DNA of 64,000 bases from Acrocarpospora phusangensis (GTDB lineage: Bacteria; Actinomycetota; Actinomycetes; Streptosporangiales; Streptosporangiaceae): the NCBI RefSeq assembly GCF_016862995.1, contig NZ_BOOA01000005.1, forward strand, positions 1 to 64,000, written 5' to 3'. The number at the start of each line of letters is the position of its first letter. Position 1 is the first letter of the stretch. The translations under genes were made by a program, and so were the position numbers. Positions 61,501-64,000 of the stretch are shown in pieces. The notes beneath the pieces are model-generated. The model was not told the origin of the DNA. It saw only the letters and a list, made by a program, of their open reading frames with translations, and did not search any database.

Positions 61501-62698
61501 GATCGACCAGATCGAGATCACGTACCCGGAGACGCTCACCGGGAACGCGCCCATGCAGCTGCTCGTCTGGGCCGACAAGGCGCTGCGCGGCGGGTACGTG
61601 CCGGCGACCGGCGTCTTCCGCTTCGAACCGGTCACCACCCGGAAGGTGGTGCTCCAGTTCCTGCCGCGCCGCAGCCAGGCCGTGCACATCGCCGACATCC
61701 GCATCCCGGGAGTGAGTCCGGCGGGCGTGCTGGGGTCGTTCCCGGTCCGGACGATGTGCGGGGTCGGGCCGGCGCTGTCGGTCAACGGGTATCCCGTGCC
61801 GACCCGGATCGTCGGCGGCACGGTCTCCGACCTGGTCAACGGCCGGCCGCTGACCTTCACGACCTGCCAGAAGTGGACGCTGGCGGCGGGGGAGAACCGC
61901 ATCCGGGTGGCCGCGCGGGACCCGTACCGCATCCTGTCGATGGCCGTCGAGGATCCGCTGGACCGGGCCCCGCCGTCCGTCACACCCGTTCCCGTCACCG
62001 TCGAGAAGTGGACCGGCGGCGAGCGCACGTTCTGGCCGCGGACCGACCAGCCCGGCTACCTGGTCGTCAACGAGAACTTCAACGGCGCGTGGCGGGCCCG
62101 GCTCGGCGGCACCGAGCTGACCGCCGTCCGCCTCGACGGGTGGCGGCAGGCGTGGATCCTCCCTGCGGGGGCCTCCGCCCATCGGGTCACGCTGGAGTAC
62201 CCGCCCGAGACGGCCTACCACGCCGCGCTGGCGACCGGGTTCCTGCTGGTGATGCTGCTGGTCGCGCTGGCCAGGTGGCGGCGTCCCGGGGCGGCGATCC
62301 CGGCGGCCCTCCCCGCCGGGGTGCCCGCCCGCGCGGCGGGCGTCCTGGCCGCCGCGGCCGGGGTCTGGACGGGCGGGCTGTTCGGGTTGCTGCTGGTGCT
62401 CGGCACGTACGCGCTGGTGGTGGGCCTGCGGCGGGCTCCGGCGCTGCGCGCGGCCAGGGTCGCGGACGCGCCCGTCCTGGTGGCGGTCTTCCTCGGGCTG
62501 GCCGGTCTGTCGGCCGGGCTCGGTCACTACCTCGCCGGGCTCGGCCAGGACGCGGTGGCAGGGGTGTTCCGGGACGTCCTGGCCCAGCTGCTCTGCCTGC
62601 CGGTGCTGGGACGGCTGGCGGCGGGGCTACCGGAACCGGAGGAACCCCCCGTCCCGGAACCCGGGGAGGTCCACGTCATGGCGGGAGCGAGCGCATGA
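58595..62698 (+). CDS. AftD-like alpha-(1->3)-arabinofuranosyltransferase domain protein
   Basis: A 1,367-residue envelope glycosyltransferase homologue (DUF3367/AftD group). Residues about 20-440 form the GT-C membrane core (PINAWGFLTRALTLWDS, YGYLFPMGPFY, LIAGFAYALAPHAQALIGVN, LFDGTLAVFRNIHKFDALVR). The periplasmic part contains two discoidin-like carbohydrate-binding regions at about 698-832 and 911-1041. Transmembrane helices return at about 1200-1350. TTG 58595 has GGAGGAG 4 bp upstream; GTG 58577 has none. AftD branches mycobacterial arabinan. In a probable non-mycolate genus its acceptor must differ. It overlaps the next gene by ATGA. Confidence 0.9.
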   Translation: MIVPEQADSRFRRRSRLLASCLALFVIAFSVAPERIISETKLDMPINAWGFLTRALTLWDSTHFGYIQNQAYGYLFPMGPFYVAGTELGLPPWVLQRLWMALVLCAAFLGIVLLADALGIGTANTRLIAGFAYALAPHAQALIGVNSSEFLPSALVPWMLIPLVRGAREGTSPRRAAALSALAFVCCGGVNATAELAVLLIPFLYLVTRRRGPRRNRLLLWWLGCTAAASFWWLVPLAIMGRHAFSFMPYTENAAATTGVTSLTNTLRGAANWIGYLPIDGLPWWPAAYEHSVRPWLVVLTALVAGLGLVGLVRRGLPERTFLILLVLAGTAIMVTGHVSVVANPLAGNLRDLFDGTLAVFRNIHKFDALVRLPVALGLAYLPVSAVPRFRTPVAAASSVLLGVTFLPVATVGLAARGSYQEIPGYWREAATWLNQNAGDSMVLAQPGARWGEYLWGRPMDEPLQPLLKVRWASRMIVPWGSAGLTRLLDGIDQRFATGQGSAGLAEVLRRMGVGYVLVRNDLDKFSIRGAWPPRVHEAVAESGLTLVKGFGPVVGDPKTANATTWFNQPYQALEVYRVDRPAPLAATLTGEPLRVTGGPEALLTLADLGLLADGRPVLVGDDPGAASVPGSRTIVTDTLRRRETAFSELRFASSPTLTAAEAFRRPAAEHDLLDPGWDSFTSTARLSGVKAVTASSSASDVTALPDIRDTGNQPFSAVDGDARTSWRSDGWEGAVGEWLQVDLLKKTSIPQLAVAFTQFVGPAVTEVEVETSAGKLRQTVKNTGAAQLVHVPPGATDRVRLTVTRVAWRPKSDLGSRVGITELVIPGVAAGRTVRVPGVTGDRVIPTYALGGSTGAAPGCMQGSFIWTCSGQLQLRGEDGFGFDRTITSPASAPREAVGQTVLTDPHAIETATTFPDIYPHVSASSALVDHPASVGLSAFDGNPKTIWYAGAFDAKPTLTIDFGRRRKIDQIEITYPETLTGNAPMQLLVWADKALRGGYVPATGVFRFEPVTTRKVVLQFLPRRSQAVHIADIRIPGVSPAGVLGSFPVRTMCGVGPALSVNGYPVPTRIVGGTVSDLVNGRPLTFTTCQKWTLAAGENRIRVAARDPYRILSMAVEDPLDRAPPSVTPVPVTVEKWTGGERTFWPRTDQPGYLVVNENFNGAWRARLGGTELTAVRLDGWRQAWILPAGASAHRVTLEYPPETAYHAALATGFLLVMLLVALARWRRPGAAIPAALPAGVPARAAGVLAAAAGVWTGGLFGLLLVLGTYALVVGLRRAPALRAARVADAPVLVAVFLGLAGLSAGLGHYLAGLGQDAVAGVFRDVLAQLLCLPVLGRLAAGLPEPEEPPVPEPGEVHVMAGASA

Positions 62699-64000
62699 CC
62701 CAGACCGAGATCCGGCCCGCCGTCCTCGCGCCGGCGGGTTCCCGGCTGCCCGTGCTCGCGGGCGTCGTGCTGATCGTCGCGCAGCTGGCGTGGCGGGCGC
62801 CCGGGGTGCTGCGGTCGTTCTTCCGCGAGGACGACTTCGTCCTGATCGTCCGGGCGCACGAGCAGGACCTCGGATGGAGTTACCTGTTCACGCCGCTGGG
62901 CGGGCGGCTGACGCCGGGCGGGCTGCTGCTGGGGTGGTTCCCCGCGCGCGCCGACGCCTACGACTGGACGCTCGTCGCGGTCACCATGCTGGTGGTGCAG
63001 GCGCTGGTGTCGCTGGCAGTGCTGCGCATGCTGGTCGTGGTCTTCGGGAAGCGCCCGGCGATCCTGGGACCTTTCCTCGTCTTCCTGGTGACGCCGCTGA
63101 CGCTGCCCGTGCTGACCTGGTGGTCGGCGTCGCTGTCCGGGCTGGTCCCGCAGCTCGCGGTGGCCATGGCCATCACCTCGCACGTGCTCTGGGAGCGGAC
63201 CGGCAGGCGGCTGCACGCGGTGGCCGCCGTGTCCTGGGTGGTCGCGGGCGCGCTGTTCTCGCTGTCCGTCGCGGCGGTGCCCCTCCTGCTGTACGCGCTG
63301 TCCCGCGTCTGGCTGGGCCGGCGGCGCGCGCCCGTCCTGTGGACCGTGTACGGATTCGTGGTGGCCGTCAGCGTCGTCGTACGCCTGGCGGCGTCCGGAT
63401 GGAACACGCCGGACCCGGCCACCGGGGTCAGGTTCCTGTGGCGGCTGGTCGGCCAGACCTTCGCGACCGGTCTCATCGGCGGGCCCGGCCGGTGGTACTT
63501 CGGCAGGCCCGACCACGGGATCGCGCTGCCCGCTCCCGCGCTCGTCGTGGCCGCGTGGATCGTCATCCTCGCCGTCGTCGCGGTCACCGTACGGACCCGC
63601 GCGAACGCGGGCGCCGCCTGGCTGACGCTGCTCGGGTACGTCCTGGCCGCCAGTGCGCTCCCCGCGCTGCTCGGACCGGTCGCCTCGGTCGGGGAGATCC
63701 TCGGCGGCCAGACCGAACTCCTGGCGGGGACCGCCCCCGTCGTGGCGCTCTGCCTCGGCCTGGCGACACTCGGGCCGGACGCCTGGCCGCGCCTGCCCAG
63801 GCTGGGAGCCGTGGCCGCGCTCGCCGGCGTGGTCGCCCTGTCCGTGTGGTCGACGTCCGCGTACGCCGGGAACATCCGTACCCAACCCGCCCGCGACTAC
63901 CTGGACACCGCCGCCGCCGAACTCGCGCGCACGCCGTCGAGCGTGCAGATCTACGACACGCCGGTGCCCCGGCAGCTGATGTCGAGCTGGTTCGGGGACT
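62695..64000 (+). CDS. Polytopic membrane protein (partial, runs off right edge)
   Basis: 435 codons are visible from ATG 62695, which overlaps the AftD-like stop as ATGA. About ten hydrophobic helices are seen, among them LPVLAGVVLIVAQLAW, VLPVLTWWSASLSGLVPQLAVAMA and AVSWVVAGALFSLSVAAVPL. SFFREDDFVLIVRAHEQDLG, with an acidic RED-D in the first loop, resembles GT-C glycosyltransferase catalytic loops. The coupling to the aftD homologue implies a function in the same glycan pathway. The C-terminus lies outside the window. Confidence 0.8.
   Translation, partial: MTQTEIRPAVLAPAGSRLPVLAGVVLIVAQLAWRAPGVLRSFFREDDFVLIVRAHEQDLGWSYLFTPLGGRLTPGGLLLGWFPARADAYDWTLVAVTMLVVQALVSLAVLRMLVVVFGKRPAILGPFLVFLVTPLTLPVLTWWSASLSGLVPQLAVAMAITSHVLWERTGRRLHAVAAVSWVVAGALFSLSVAAVPLLLYALSRVWLGRRRAPVLWTVYGFVVAVSVVVRLAASGWNTPDPATGVRFLWRLVGQTFATGLIGGPGRWYFGRPDHGIALPAPALVVAAWIVILAVVAVTVRTRANAGAAWLTLLGYVLAASALPALLGPVASVGEILGGQTELLAGTAPVVALCLGLATLGPDAWPRLPRLGAVAALAGVVALSVWSTSAYAGNIRTQPARDYLDTAAAELARTPSSVQIYDTPVPRQLMSSWFGD

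Overview
The window is very GC-rich with strong G/C at third codon positions. It has many GTG and TTG starts, ATGA/GTGA start-stop overlaps, SARP-type and WYL regulators, an ECF41 sigma factor and HGxxPAAW-like small membrane proteins. This points to a filamentous actinomycete, most likely in the Streptosporangiales (Nonomuraea, Streptosporangium or Actinomadura type). That placement is inferred from style and gene content, not from a marker gene. I saw no rRNA, tRNA, CRISPR array, insertion sequence or phage gene.

Region 1 (1-23,400) is a large catabolic island. A leftward operon encodes a DUF6282 metal hydrolase, a cupin, an HpcH/HpaI aldolase, a lipocalin-like protein and two amidohydrolases; the last runs off the left edge. 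A divergent rightward operon carries CoA-transferase subunit B, two alpha/beta hydrolases, an acyl-CoA ligase and CoA-transferase subunit A. Next come an aldo/keto reductase facing an aldehyde dehydrogenase-alcohol dehydrogenase pair. A nine-gene rightward operon follows: VOC protein, alpha/beta hydrolase, FAD monooxygenase, acyl-CoA dehydrogenase, acyl-CoA ligase, two MaoC halves, amidohydrolase and KstD-like flavoprotein. An IclR regulator and a perfect 16-bp hairpin close the island. Three of its promoters carry the same 21-bp element, GGAC-N5-GTMC followed by GATAAATG, so the island looks like one regulon. The enzymes fit CoA-thioester catabolism of an aromatic or alicyclic compound, with hydroxylation, ring cleavage, C-C hydrolysis, aldol cleavage and beta-oxidation-like steps. 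The substrate cannot be read from sequence.

Region 2 (23,400-33,720) holds a small secreted protein divergent from a 1,382-residue SARP-STAND-WD40 regulator, with four 11-bp-phased motif copies between them. It also holds an HGxxPAAW-like protein divergent from a MarR regulator with an evident operator, and three exported proteins: a beta-propeller, a CocE-type hydrolase and a sugar-dehydrogenase-like lipoprotein.

Region 3 (33,720-54,400) is a mosaic of small units. It contains a PD-(D/E)XK (Rpn-like) protein, an AlkZ-like protein with a DinB protein and WYL regulator, and an ECF41 sigma factor divergent from its oxidoreductase with matching promoters on both strands. It also has a sugar unit (Gfo/Idh, two TIM-barrel epimerases, a 1,104-residue secreted sugar dehydrogenase), a UvrA-like ABC protein, and an AraC-VOC pair. 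The last part is an unrecognised 409-residue protein preceded by a probable leaderless leader peptide, then a serine hydrolase and an HxlR/DoxX pair around a perfect 20-bp palindrome.

Region 4 (54,400-64,000) is a cell-envelope glycan locus: a GT-C-like membrane protein with a His/Asp-rich loop, a 43-residue DUF2613-like protein, a GT4 glycosyltransferase, a methyltransferase, an AftD-type arabinofuranosyltransferase homologue and a further polytopic protein cut by the right edge.
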